In this document: one piece after another, positions 32,233 through 43,620 of the stretch
How the letters are laid out: every line of letters starts with the position of its first letter
How positions within the stretch are numbered: position 1 is the stretch's first letter
Source: Piromyces finnis
Taxonomy: Eukaryota > Neocallimastigomycota > Neocallimastigomycetes > Neocallimastigales > Neocallimastigaceae
Direction: 5' to 3'
Length of the DNA stretch: 64,000 nucleotides
Assembly (NCBI GenBank): GCA_002104945.1
Contig: MCFH01000062.1
Span: forward strand, 186,001 to 250,000
Notes under the pieces: generated by a model
What the model saw: only the letters and a program-made list of their open reading frames with translations
Database searches by the model: none
What the model was told of the DNA's origin: nothing
Made by a program: the position numbers and the translations under genes

Positions 32233-32826
32233 ATGTTATTCAATATTTTTCTTTTATTACTACCAATTATTAATATGGTATATTCAAATGGTGTTTTCGA
32301 TTCTGATGCCTTTGACAATTTAAGAAATGAAATGAACAATTCTGATATCTTTGATAATTTAAAAAATGAAATGAATAATTCTGATATTTTCGACAAATTA
32401 AAAGGCGAAATGAATAACAATGATATTAATGTTAATTTTAAAACTACTACATCAAATCCAAAAACATTTAAAACTACTGTAACTAAAACTAAAAATAGTA
32501 CTTCTATTAAAGCCAAATCTACTACTAATGGCATTAAATCCAAATCCACTACTACCAAAGTTAATAAAGTAGTCACTTATACAAACACTTTTACTGTTCC
32601 TAATAAAACTTATATTGTTGGTACTAAAACCTATTATGCTAATAATATTACAACACAGAAAAACCCTTCAATCCCAACTATATTATCTACTGATAAATGT
32701 GGAAGTAAATCTGATGGTGTTTATATATGTAAAAATAATAAATGTTGTAGCAAATATGGTTATTGTGGTACAAGTGATGCTTATTGTAGTACAGGATGCA
32801 AACCAAATTATGGAAAATGTTGGTAA
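32233..32826 (+). CDS. Secreted chitin-binding (CBM18) protein, right copy with fewer repeats
   Basis: 197 codons. Same signal peptide, Lys/Thr linker and single C-terminal hevein-like domain as the left copy, with all eight cysteines kept. The 13-residue repeat region has three units instead of six: an in-frame loss or gain of 39 residues that shows repeat-number change after the duplication. Predicted to bind chitin outside the cell. Confidence 0.9.
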   Translation: MLFNIFLLLLPIINMVYSNGVFDSDAFDNLRNEMNNSDIFDNLKNEMNNSDIFDKLKGEMNNNDINVNFKTTTSNPKTFKTTVTKTKNSTSIKAKSTTNGIKSKSTTTKVNKVVTYTNTFTVPNKTYIVGTKTYYANNITTQKNPSIPTILSTDKCGSKSDGVYICKNNKCCSKYGYCGTSDAYCSTGCKPNYGKCW

Positions 32827-33872
32827 TCCATAGAATATATAAATTATATATAATATAAATATATTAATGTAAATTAATATAATAAAATATAATAGGCAAT
32901 AGATATTCACATATATATATATAACATTCTATACATATTATATATATTAAAAAGAAGTATAATAAATAGAACTTTGTTAAAATCTTTTAAAATAGTATTT
33001 TTTTAAAATAAGAATTTATATATTTATAACTATAAAATATTAAATTTTTTTAACGGCATCAAATATTTTAAACTTTATTATTAATTTAATTAAAATTATA
33101 ATACATGTAATATAAAAAATTAAAAATAAAAATATTAAATTAACGATATATAATACTTTAATATCAAGCGATACTTAGGAATAAGGTATAATGTATAATT
33201 GTACTATTAATAATAATATTAATTATATTATTCTATTATTCTAATAATGGTAATGACATTTGATAAACAATAGTCTATAACAATAAAAATGATAATTATA
33301 ATAAATAATGAAATATTAAATTGTTAAAAGTTATTTCTTCTTATATTTTTATTAAATATTTATCATATTTAAAGTAGCTTTTTTTTTTAAAAAAAAAATT
33401 AATTTTGTAATAAAATACTTCATATTATATTTCTATATTTTCATTATAAAAATGACTGCTTTAAATAATTATATTTATTACTATACTATTAATGAGTAAA
33501 ACCAATTATTATAGAAATTTTTTTTATAAAAAAAAAATGTATAGAAATAATTAATTTAATATAAAAAAAATAGAATATATATATATTTATACTATTTTAA
33601 AAAAAAAAACAAATTTTTAATAGTTTTAAATTTTATTATCCATGTAATAAATAAAAATATATTATTTATTAATATTTTTATTTTAAATATTAAAGATATA
33701 TAAAATTAGTACAACAACACCTTATATTATAAATAAATATTAATAAAACCAAATAATTATATTTATAAAAGTATAAATAGAATTATTAAAAGGTCATTGA
33801 ATTAATTATTATAATTCTTTTATATATAATATTTTAATATTTATATGTATATGATAGTAATTTTAATTTTAT
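32827..33872. other. Convergent 3' intergenic region with a LINE 3'-tail fragment, right arm
   Basis: Mirror of 22032-23085. The LINE-tail copy lies at about 33045-33120 (TTTTTTAACGGCATCAAAT and onward, minus orientation), so it predates the inverted duplication. Otherwise A/T-rich with no gene. Confidence 0.6.
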
Positions 33873-34586
33873 TTAATATAAGAATAATAATAAGGTTAAA
33901 ATTAATAAAGGTAATAAAACAGTAGTAATTTTAGTAGTAATATAATCGCCTGCATCACTTGTTTCATGAGAAGATTTGCATTTATCAGATTCTAAGAAAG
34001 AAATTGAATTTTTGATAGAATTTATATCTTGATAAGTATAACTTTCAGTAGTAAATGATAAATTTTCGTAAGCAGCAAAGCGGTCGACATTAATTTCTTT
34101 GAAAGACTTAATTAAAGATTCAGTACATTTTTTTGATTTACATGTGTCTGATAAAGCTTCATCTTCACCAGTTAATGTGATTGCATATATAGAGAATGGA
34201 CATAACTCATTATTTTCATCGGTGAAACATTTACTTTCTAAGCCTTGTACTAAATCCCTAATTATAAGGGGTTGCATTGCTTCTACAAATTGAGGAATTT
34301 TACTGCAAATTGGGAAGTACTTTAATGGATCATTATAGAATGCTTGACATTTTTCAGATTTGATATTAGAGCAAGCTTGTTTATAATTTCCAATAGTAAT
34401 GATAGGCATACAGTCGTTACTATATTCGGAATTATTGTTTTCTTCGATACATTCTTCAGAAATAGCACTGGCTTCAGAGTCAACAAAATTATCTCTTTTT
34501 AACAAATTAGAAAAAAAGGTAGAGTTAGCAAAAGTTGAAGCTATTGTTGTAATTAAGATAAGTATTAAAAGATTAAAAGTTTTCAT
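33873..34586 (-). CDS. Small secreted, GPI-anchored-type cysteine-rich protein, right copy
   Basis: 237 codons, differing from the left copy by two residues (Thr to Ala near 40 and Glu to Gln near 70). Signal peptide, LLKRD processing site, paired cysteines and hydrophobic C-terminal tail are all conserved. It is transcribed toward the centre, opposite to the other genes of the arm. Confidence 0.85.
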   Translation of the reverse strand: MKTFNLLILILITTIASTFANSTFFSNLLKRDNFVDSEASAISEECIEENNNSEYSNDCMPIITIGNYKQACSNIKSEKCQAFYNDPLKYFPICSKIPQFVEAMQPLIIRDLVQGLESKCFTDENNELCPFSIYAITLTGEDEALSDTCKSKKCTESLIKSFKEINVDRFAAYENLSFTTESYTYQDINSIKNSISFLESDKCKSSHETSDAGDYITTKITTVLLPLLILTLLLFLY

Positions 34587-35393
34587 TTTTTTTTTCTTTT
34601 TTACTTATTTAAAAATATCAATACTACTTTTTTTTTTATTACTACTATTTTTTTTTTGATGATATTTAAATATTTTAATTTAATATTATTAATAATAATA
34701 TTTTTATTATAATTTATGTTTTAATTATATTTTTATTAAATCAGTTTATAAAATACTTTATAAAAATAAAACAGTAATATTACTAATATTACTGTTTTAT
34801 TCAAATTAGTAAAACAATTTATTATATTATATTATATTATTATTAATATATTATATTATTTTCTATTATTTAAATTTATTTTATGAATAATACATTGATA
34901 TTAATTACTTTGAATTACATTAATTAAATCCATCTACATTCATATCCACATTCATGTAAAAAAATATCACTAGATGATAATATTGTTCATATTATACAAA
35001 AAATAAAATTTTGCTTTGGCACATTAATAAAAATGTAAATATTATTTTTTTTTATAAATAAATATACAATACAATATAAATTATTATATATTATATAATG
35101 AGTAAATTATTTAATTAAATTTAAATTAATGATTTACATTAAATAAAATGTATTATAATATATTATAATATAAATCATTTAATTAAAATATTTAAATAAA
35201 ATAAAATATTATTAATTTCCAAAAATGTAACAAAATTCAAAAAAATAAAGTCTTTATTTTTTTTTATATCTAGTTTTAAAATGATTTTTATTAATAGAAA
35301 TAATATATAGGTATAAGTTTTGTTTATTGTTTTATATATTTACTCTTTTCGAAATAAAAATAATATTGCATGTTATAATAATATTTTCGGAAT
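34587..35393. other. Divergent intergenic region with a perfect 35-bp palindrome, right arm
   Basis: A/T-rich promoter region between the secreted-protein and ankyrin genes. 34766-34800 is a perfect inverted repeat: 17-bp arms (ATAAAACAGTAATATTA and its complement) around one C. The left-arm equivalent has been altered and pairs imperfectly. Confidence 0.6.
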
Positions 35394-36590
35394 ATGAACA
35401 ATATCGAGTATTATAAGAATAAAGAAGATTCAGAGGTAATAAAGTTGCTTAAACATTACAAAATATATAATGAAGGAAATTTTAATTCTGAAAATATAAA
35501 AGAATTAATTTGCAAATTAGTAATGTATGGAGAAGCAAGAAATTTAAAAAATGTATTGAGCGAATTATTTGAAAATTATAGATATGATAGAGATTATGAA
35601 TTTGATAAACAATTTAGGTTTGACAATGATTTTATAATAACTTTACTTATTTATTACAAAAATAAAACACAGTTTTCGAATAAAGAACTAAAGCTATTAT
35701 TAATTAAAGAAAAAGAAAAAAAGTCTAATTCTATTGTTAATTTTTATATAGCTGATAGATATATTTTTAATTTTGATTACTATTTTGTTACACCTTTATA
35801 TATTGCTTGTGTCAGTAATAATGAAGAAATAGTAAAAATGTTATTTGATTATGGGGCGAATGTAAATTTCCGAAATAATGTAGGTGAAACAGCTTTATTA
35901 TATTTATGTAAATGTAATCTTTCTCTTGATATTATAAAATTACTAATTGATAAATACAAAGCTAAGATATATGATGTAGATAATTATGGAAATACATTAT
36001 TACACAAATTTTGTAAAAGACGTAGTGATAATGATGTAAAATTATTTAATTTTTTAATAGAAAAAGGCTTAGATATAAATAAAGTTAATAATGAAGGAAA
36101 TACTCCATTAATAGAATTGTGTAGGTATACAACAAAATATTTTTATATACCGTTATTACTGGAAAATGGTGCAGAAATTAATATACGAAATAATAAAGGT
36201 GAAACAGCATTACTTGTAACTTGTAAATACGGAGATGATAGATTGGTAAAAAAATTGGTAGAGTGTGGTGCTGATGTTAATATAGCTGATAATGATGGTA
36301 ATACACCATTATTAATAAGTTGTCGTGATGATAGTAAGCTTTCTATTTCAAGGTTAAAGCGATATTTTATTGAGAATGGAGCAGATATAAATAAAGCGAA
36401 TAAAAATGGAAGAATACCTTTTCATGAATTATGTGAACATGGAAATAATTGTATAATAAATTATTTCATTGATCATGGAGCAGATATAAATAAAATGGAT
36501 AATGATGGTAATACTCCATTAAGTATTGCACGTAAGAATCTTAGTGAAAAAGCTAGTATTAAAAGTTTAATTATCCATGGAGCAAAATAA
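35394..36590 (+). CDS. Ankyrin-repeat protein, right copy
   Basis: 398 codons. The first ~310 residues differ from the left copy by a single residue (Ala to Thr in LLV(A/T)CKYG). After GNTPLLISC the two diverge: CRDDSKLSISRLKRYF versus CHKDIKLSISRLKPYF, FHELCEHGNNCIINYFIDHG versus FHEICYYGSKLIIDYFFEHG, and unrelated last residues. Ankyrin consensus positions are kept, so both are probably functional binding proteins. The sharp change in divergence suggests gene conversion or replacement at this end. Confidence 0.9.
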   Translation: MNNIEYYKNKEDSEVIKLLKHYKIYNEGNFNSENIKELICKLVMYGEARNLKNVLSELFENYRYDRDYEFDKQFRFDNDFIITLLIYYKNKTQFSNKELKLLLIKEKEKKSNSIVNFYIADRYIFNFDYYFVTPLYIACVSNNEEIVKMLFDYGANVNFRNNVGETALLYLCKCNLSLDIIKLLIDKYKAKIYDVDNYGNTLLHKFCKRRSDNDVKLFNFLIEKGLDINKVNNEGNTPLIELCRYTTKYFYIPLLLENGAEINIRNNKGETALLVTCKYGDDRLVKKLVECGADVNIADNDGNTPLLISCRDDSKLSISRLKRYFIENGADINKANKNGRIPFHELCEHGNNCIINYFIDHGADINKMDNDGNTPLSIARKNLSEKASIKSLIIHGAK

Positions 36591-36800
36591 TATGAAAGTA
36601 AATATAATTTTTATTTGTTTGATGTTATAATTAAGGTATTTTTATTCGAATAGAGCTTATTTAAATAATTATATATCATTAAAATTTACAATAGATATAT
36701 AAATAATATATATTTTTAAAATAAAGTAAAATAAACTAATAAATATAAAATGATTATAATATTTTATTTTTATTTATATAAAATCTTTAATAAATTAAAG

Positions 36801-39635
36801 ATGAGAATAATTAAATGGTTTATTCTGATTTTAATAAGTATTACAAAAATATATTGTAGTCCTTACAATCATTTAGATATTCAATTAGCATTATTAATTT
36901 TATCTGCTGGAGATCATGATGGAAATATAGTTAAGGATGCAAATCTTGAATTTATGAAAATTAATATTAGTAAAGATCCAAGTAATAAAGTAGAGAAAGA
37001 TATAATCGATATTATTCCAAGTTTAAGAGAAATAAGAAAACATGAAAATGATATAGAAAGACAAAATCAAAGAATTGAAATCAAATTTAAAGAGTTGTAT
37101 AAAAAAGCTGAAAAATTAGCTATTCATAGATTAGGATTAACTATTGAGAGCACATTATTTGATGCCTTTAGAACTGAAACTAATAATAACAATGTTAATA
37201 ATAATAACAATGCTGATAATAATAATGAACTGGTTAAAACGCATTTTGAAAATTTGGATGTATTTAGAAAATTGAATACTGATGGTATTGGATTAATTAA
37301 CGGTGAAAATGACATGACTACGTTATCTTTTTATAGAAAAGATAGTAATATAAACTCTAATAAAATTAAATTTAGAGATGCTATTAAAAACAATGTTCCT
37401 TTTGCACCACAATATGATAATAATCATTCCAACAGTTATATTGTTAATTATTTTAAAGATGTAGCATCACAATGTCATCAATTACAAACTTGCAAAATTT
37501 TATTTGATAATTCTAATCCAACATACAGTTTAATCAAAGATGATTCTAATGATAATTTATATTTTATTGTTAGTCTTAATAATAATATACATGCGTTTCA
37601 ATTAAAAAATAATAACGGTCAATATATTATGAATAGTTATGACAATGAATCATTAAACGATTTAAATGACATAATTCAAGGATATGGTAAATCTTCCAAA
37701 AACATATATAATGATGCTTATATTAAAGGGGATGATATTAGTATAATTCCAGATTGTGGTATAATTCTTACTACTAGAAATATACTTCCAACACAGCAAC
37801 CACCGTCTTACAATCCTGAGGATTATATAGTTTCAGACGAAAATGGTAATAGAATTGATAATCAATTAAATGAAAAATTATTTGATAGTAATATTTATAA
37901 AAGCGATGATAATTTATTATGTTATTATTCCAATACAGATTATATTGGTATTGAAGAAGAGGCATCTAAGTTTATAGAAGCTCGAAGTAATGAACATTCA
38001 AATCTTCATAATAAAATCAGCGAATTTAATAGTATGAATATTAATATTCCAGAGATTATAAAAGAAATAGAAAACAAAGAGTTAAATATGAATAATGTTA
38101 ATCAAGACATTATAAATATATTAGATACATTTTATAAAAGTTTTTCTAAAAACCAAAAGCAAAAGCAAAATGAAAAGGATGAGTTAAAAAAATTGCTGAC
38201 TAATGAAATTTATTTTTTAAGTAACCGTGATTTCAAAGTATCTTTTGAAACAAATTACCCTACGTTTGATAGTTTAGATGATAATCTAAAATATGAATTG
38301 ATGGAGTTAAGTACAAGTATCAGTAGTGGTTATGAATCGCATAAAGAAAGGTATGAAAGAAATCATGAAAGTGATTTAAATAAAATATATAATAACGCGA
38401 AAGAAGCACATATAAAAGCGAAATTTGAAGAACAAAAAAAATCAATTTTTGAAAATTTTTTTAACGAAAATAAAGACAAATTAAACAAAATGAAGAATAC
38501 TTATATTAATATAGAAGAAAATCTAAGCAAATATGAAAATTACAAAAATTCAAATAGTGAAAAAAATATAGATGATTTTGTGCAAGAGAACATTTTTGAC
38601 TTTATAGATTTCTTAGATAAAAAATCGAGTAAAAAAAATGTTATAAGCACATTTTATAATGAATTTAAAAATGGTTATGAAGATGAGAATTACGATGAAT
38701 TGGAAAAAATAGGTAATACAGCTAAAAATAGTGAAATGATGAGAAACTATATTATAAATACAAACGGAAATTTTGACAGATTTTATGAAGAGCAAAAAAG
38801 TTTGTTAATAGAAAGTGAATATGAAAAAGCAAGGAGTAGTAAATCAGTTAAAGAAAAAATGACAAGTATATTAAATACTAAATTATCTGATATAAACAAT
38901 AGATTAAAATTTTTGACAGCTAGAAAAAATACTAAAAACGCTGAAAAGGACGAATTTACAATTATTGGGCATTTAGCAACCCAAAACTTTATAGAAAAAA
39001 CCTATCCTGTTAATATAAATATTGGAGCAGAAGATAAATATAAGTTTGTTAATATTATAAATGATGGACCCCATTTTATTGAACATTCAGCAGCCAGTAG
39101 TTTATCCAAAGTAGCTTATAGTAAGAGTAGTTACAATGCAGTATTCAACCAATGCAAAAATAAATTAGCGAAAAGAAGTGGAGGTGAATCTTGTAAATTT
39201 TGTAATCAATTGAAAGTAGAAACTGATATTCAAATTTCATCCACAACCCTAGAAATCCTAAGAACATTTAAAGATATGAAATTAGATCCCAACATATTAC
39301 CAGTTGATACTGATAAATACGATATGAAAGATATAAATTCCTTATATAAAGGTGCTAACTCAATGGATGAATTATGGAGTAATATTGTTAAGACGTATAC
39401 TGAAAACCAAGATTTATTTGATAAAGAACAAAGTGAAGAGTTTGTCAGTAAGTTTAATAATATAGTTAATGATTACGTTTTAGTATTAAGAGATTCTAAT
39501 TATGCAAATAAATATAGTGATATTAAAATAACTAGAAATGAATTAGAAAATATGATTTCATTATATATGAATTTCTCAATTAATTATACATTTAATTCTT
39601 CACATTTTAATCTTTATATATATATTCTGAATTAA
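36801..39635 (+). pseudogene. Giant coiled-coil secreted protein, right copy truncated at the palindrome edge
   Basis: The frame opens at 36750; the probable start is 36801 (MRIIKWFILILISITKIYCS signal peptide). It follows the left gene for about 920 residues up to ELENMISLY, where the inverted duplication ends (39566). It then adds about 22 unrelated residues (MNFSINYTFN...) from downstream DNA before a stop. The N-terminal part around residues 75-90 differs from the left copy (REIRKHENDIERQNQ versus RKIKEDNYNNENELNQ), and one Asn-rich repeat block is missing. It lacks the repeat modules and C-terminal tail of the complete protein; it may still be secreted as a half-length product. Confidence 0.8.
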
Positions 39636-41693
39636 ATAAAATTCGATTTCAGTAAATTATTTAAAAATCATTCATATATGTTAATAAACTATGTTTTTTA
39701 AATATTGTAAAAAAAAAAAAAAAAAAAAAAGTTTATACAGATTATTATAATGTACTTTCTAATTCTATAAGAACGCCACAATGAATATCCGTACATTTAT
39801 TATTGGATAAGTCTTGCTAATCCTATTGCTAATATTATTTCTCTCTATTAATCTTATTACCATTACCAGCTAAATTGTAAAAAAGTAGCCTAATGCTAAT
39901 AATATCATCCATTCACCAATCGATTATACCATCATCATAAATATCTACATGAACTTTTTTTATTATCATAAAAAATACATCACGAACAATTATTTATATA
40001 ATGTTCAAAATTTCTATCATTAAAATCAGTATGATATTTTGTGATAATTTTTTAGCACTTAAATTTTTCTGGTATTTTGTATTATACTTGTTTTGTTAAT
40101 CAATTGTTTGTTTTTTAACTATTTGCAAAGTTTATTACAATGTCTTTATATTGATTATAAATAATTTAATTGAATCCAATTGTTTAGGTATATCTTCACC
40201 AAATAAATAACACAACCATTATCCCTACTTCAATATTTTATTTATTTGACTATTTGACATATATTGTGAATTTCAGTGACATTAATATGAAATATTATAT
40301 TTTACGTAAATTATGTTAAAAGTTTTTTTTTTTAATAAATATCTCTCTATTTTGAAAATTCAATATATAGTATTTATTTTCCCCAGACAATAATATTATT
40401 TTTATTTTCATAAAATCTTTTCTTTTTCCTTTTATAAATTTCTGTTGGTGTACTTTTTCAATTTATTATTTTATTATTCATTTATTTAAAAAGTAGGTTT
40501 ATGTTAATAATTAAATATTAATAAATAATTTAATTCGATTGAAATAATTAAATAAATGAATAATAAAATAAATAAATAAATATTAATAATTAATTATATT
40601 AATAATATCATTCGTACATTTACATTTTTAAATATAAATAAATTATATTTGTATACATTATACAGAATATAAATATAAATGTAATAAAAAATTGTAATAT
40701 AATAATGAAATATACTCAATTAATAAATATAAAATATTAGAAAAATAAAATAATAAAAGTTGACTTTTACAAAAACAAATAAAAAAGCCATTAAAATAAT
40801 ATATAATAATAAAATAATAATAATATCTATTTAAAAAGAAATAGGAATAGAAAATTATTTTGGATTATTAATAAATATTACTAGGACACACCACTGATTA
40901 TTACTACTATAAATTATTATAACCACAGATTGCTATTATCATAATTCCTTAGGTTATTATTACAAAATTAATTATTAATGCCATAAGTTATTAATATTAA
41001 AAAATATATTATATACACTAAATAATGACACATAAAAACATTAAAACATTGTAACTATCCAAAGTTTTGAAAAATACAAAGAAAACTACATTTTAAAATC
41101 AAATACATTCAGCAACCAATGGAATAGATATTTGATACAATATACATCCATTGTATACGTTGTATATTTGGCCAATAAAACAAAGGACTTTGTATTGTAA
41201 TGTGCATGAATATTAAAAATATATCAATTATACAAATTAGAAAAATCATTTTTAAATAGGTAAAAGTTAAGCAAGTAAAAAGTATATAACAGGAAAGCAA
41301 TAATAAAAGTAATAAAAGTACCACCACCACCACTACTACTACTAATAATAATAAACTATAGATATGGAGTAATAATAATAACAACATATATTTTAAAAAA
41401 TGACAGGATAACAATATTTGAAAAAGAATCTATCCTTTACTAATTATTTATAAAAAATAGAAATATTGTTTATTATTGGGTTTTCTTTTATATAAAGGTA
41501 AATTTATATTATTTATTTTAAAATATTTAATAATATAGAATATTATAAGTCAAATAAATTCATTACTTAAAATACATTACTTATAATTTGTTTTTTAAAG
41601 TTTATTTAAAATAAAGGATATTATAGAATTAAAAAAAAAAAAAAAGAATAATAAAAGATTAATAGAATAGATAAAATAATAATAATAATAATA

Positions 41694-41731
<38 letters not shown>

Positions 41732-41747
41732 CAACAACAACAACAAC

Positions 41748-41781
<34 letters not shown>

Positions 41782-42010
41782 TAATTGATAATATATAAAA
41801 ATAAATATTGAAAATATTTAATGTCATAATAAATTAGAACTAACAATTCCTTTTTTTTTTTTCTTTTGTAAAATACTCTTGTAAAATATAATCTAAATCT
41901 TTTAACTTTTCTTACTAAACAACAAACAACAGTGTATCCCATTTATCTCATGGAAAAGTTTTGAATATGGTATCATTGTCTTCGGTAGGTCCTATTTTAA
42001 TTGAATCTAT
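39636..42010. other. Intergenic region with microsatellites
   Basis: No convincing gene. A poly(A) run lies at about 39710-39730. 41318-41350 has ACC/ACT triplet repeats, and about 41670-41780 is a compound AAT/AAC microsatellite that creates false Leu/Ile-rich frames on the minus strand. The stretch near 39740-40270 is less A/T-rich than its surroundings and may be the remains of a gene (minus-strand translation gives interrupted pieces), but I cannot identify it. Confidence 0.55.
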
Positions 42011-43050
42011 TTATAAATCAACATTATTATTAAGAGCGTAAAAATCATCTTCAATCGTTAAAGACGTTGGATCTCTAAAATTAAGTAAAACATACGCACC
42101 TCTTATTTCAGTAATAGAGGGGATTAAATAGAAATCCGATATCTTTGAATAATCTGGAAATGTTTTATCCATACTCAAATAAAAATTTACCAGTTTTGTC
42201 ACAAAGTATTTGATAGTTTCATTTCTATCTGGAAGAGGAATTTCTACTTTCTTTAAAAGTTTAACCGGATTAAACACTCAACTTTACTTTTACACGAGGT
42301 GGCAGACTTTAACCCTTTAATTTTTACTTCTTCATACTGATAATAGGAATAGACAAAGGTAAACTTATCATAATATTCATTATATATTTCTGTATCATTT
42401 TGTTTGTTAAATTCATGAACAAAATCAACAGCTTCGAAAAAATTAAAAGTGTCTTCATCATCATGGATGGTATAGGTGTGAGAACCGAACTTTAGAGTAA
42501 TATCAAAAGATATCAATACTCTATTCTTTGTTAAATCAACCATAGTATTTGCTTCAAGTAAAATATAAATATATAGGTGGTATCCTTTTTAACCGCCATC
42601 TGGATATTGCTTGTTTCAGTAAATTTATCATTGGAGGTCCAATCATCTGATTTGCCATTGAGTACCATAATTTTATGATCATCAGTATAGGGAAAAAAAA
42701 CTAAGTGTACCAAAGTTTTATTTGTTTGTTTGAACATCATCCCAATATGCTCTTCTGGTTTCATTTGTATTATCCATAGTATTTCAAGTACACTTGAACC
42801 ATTCATCATGCCATGAAAAAATTAACCATTGTAATGGTTAGCTTAATATTCTTTGCCATTTCATTCAATTGTCATATGTCCCTAAGCATTTTCATCCTTT
42901 TTTCCTTAATGATAACTGGTAATAGGGTTTTGATGGGTTATTCCATGAGAAGATGATATTCCAAATTCTGCTACAAGAAGAGGAATATCATTGGAATGAA
43001 TCGATTTCAAATCTTGTAAATACGCTTCATACGGATCTATTTCACCATCA
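42011..43050 (-). pseudogene. Decayed C-terminal part of a bacterial-type glycoside-hydrolase-like (TIM barrel) protein
   Basis: Reading the minus strand from 43050 through several stops and frameshifts gives a consistent set of motifs: [71 protein letters not shown], then AVDFVHEFN, EYYDKFTFVYSYYQYEE, FNPVKLLKK, PLPDRNE and SDFYLIPSITEIRGAYVLLNFRDPT. The AEFG and FSW.DEWFK..WNTM motifs are those I associate with a family of large bacterial (Firmicutes-type) proteins ending in a TIM-barrel glycosidase-like module plus a beta-rich C-terminal domain. At least four lesions are visible: stops near 42965, 42795 and 42713 and frameshifts near 42850, 42540 and 42265. The 5' part is gone. It is probably an old horizontal acquisition that has died. 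The family assignment is from memory of motifs only. Confidence 0.7.
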
Positions 43051-43620
43051 ATAATAATAATAATAAAAAATTATTTAAATATAAAATTAATTTGTTTTAC
43101 TAATAAACAAAAATATTAAAAGTATAAAATGATGTCAAACAGCGTCAATATAAAAGTATATTTATAAATGAAAGAAAAGCATCTAAAAATAAAATATTAT
43201 ATTTTAAATTATTATAAATAAAAAAAAATATTTTAATATTGACATTTAAAAAAAGTGGACTTAATACTGATTTTAAAGTTTTATATATATATACATAATC
43301 TTATTTTAATATGGTAAGAGAACTAGTATAATTTATTATACCCACCCAGTACATCCTAGACCAATGGCATAATCCTTTTTTTTACAGTATCAAATATTTT
43401 TAAACTTTATTATTAATTTAATTAAAATTATAATACATGTAATAAAAAATTAAAAATAAATAAAAATAAAAAAAATATGTTTAAATAAACACAAATGAAT
43501 AAAAATTGGGTATAATGTATTCTAGTAATTTTAATTAAAGTAAGAAAGCCACTATCATACTAAAGTATAATAATTGTATTTGACTTCCAATGGGACACCG
43601 AGCCAAAGATCAAAATTTTG

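Larger units (their letters stand above)
28145..39566 (-). repeat. Right arm of the giant inverted duplication
   Basis: Reverse complement of 16301-27890, with the same gene order read outward. Large stretches are essentially identical. Differences: four single-base indels in the first 500 bp of the polymerase gene, a 117-bp (three 39-bp units) shorter repeat in the CBM18 gene, one fewer Asn-repeat block in the coiled-coil gene, and a clearly diverged patch from the ankyrin 3' end to the coiled-coil 5' end. It stops at 39566, inside the coiled-coil gene. Confidence 0.92.

Noticed and set aside
34766-34800. TAATATTAC resembles the replication-origin nonanucleotide of geminivirus-like circular DNA viruses.
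   Set aside because: No Rep-like gene is present, and the motif is expected by chance in DNA this A/T-rich.
39740-40270. Minus-strand translation gives DIYDDGIIDW, slightly like a dockerin or EF-hand calcium loop.
   Set aside because: It is interrupted by stops, the spacing is off by one, and no second loop or cysteine pattern follows.
41109-41942. Leu/Ile-rich minus-strand frames that look like membrane proteins.
   Set aside because: They are translations of AAT/AAC and ACT/ACC microsatellites with no start context or second half.
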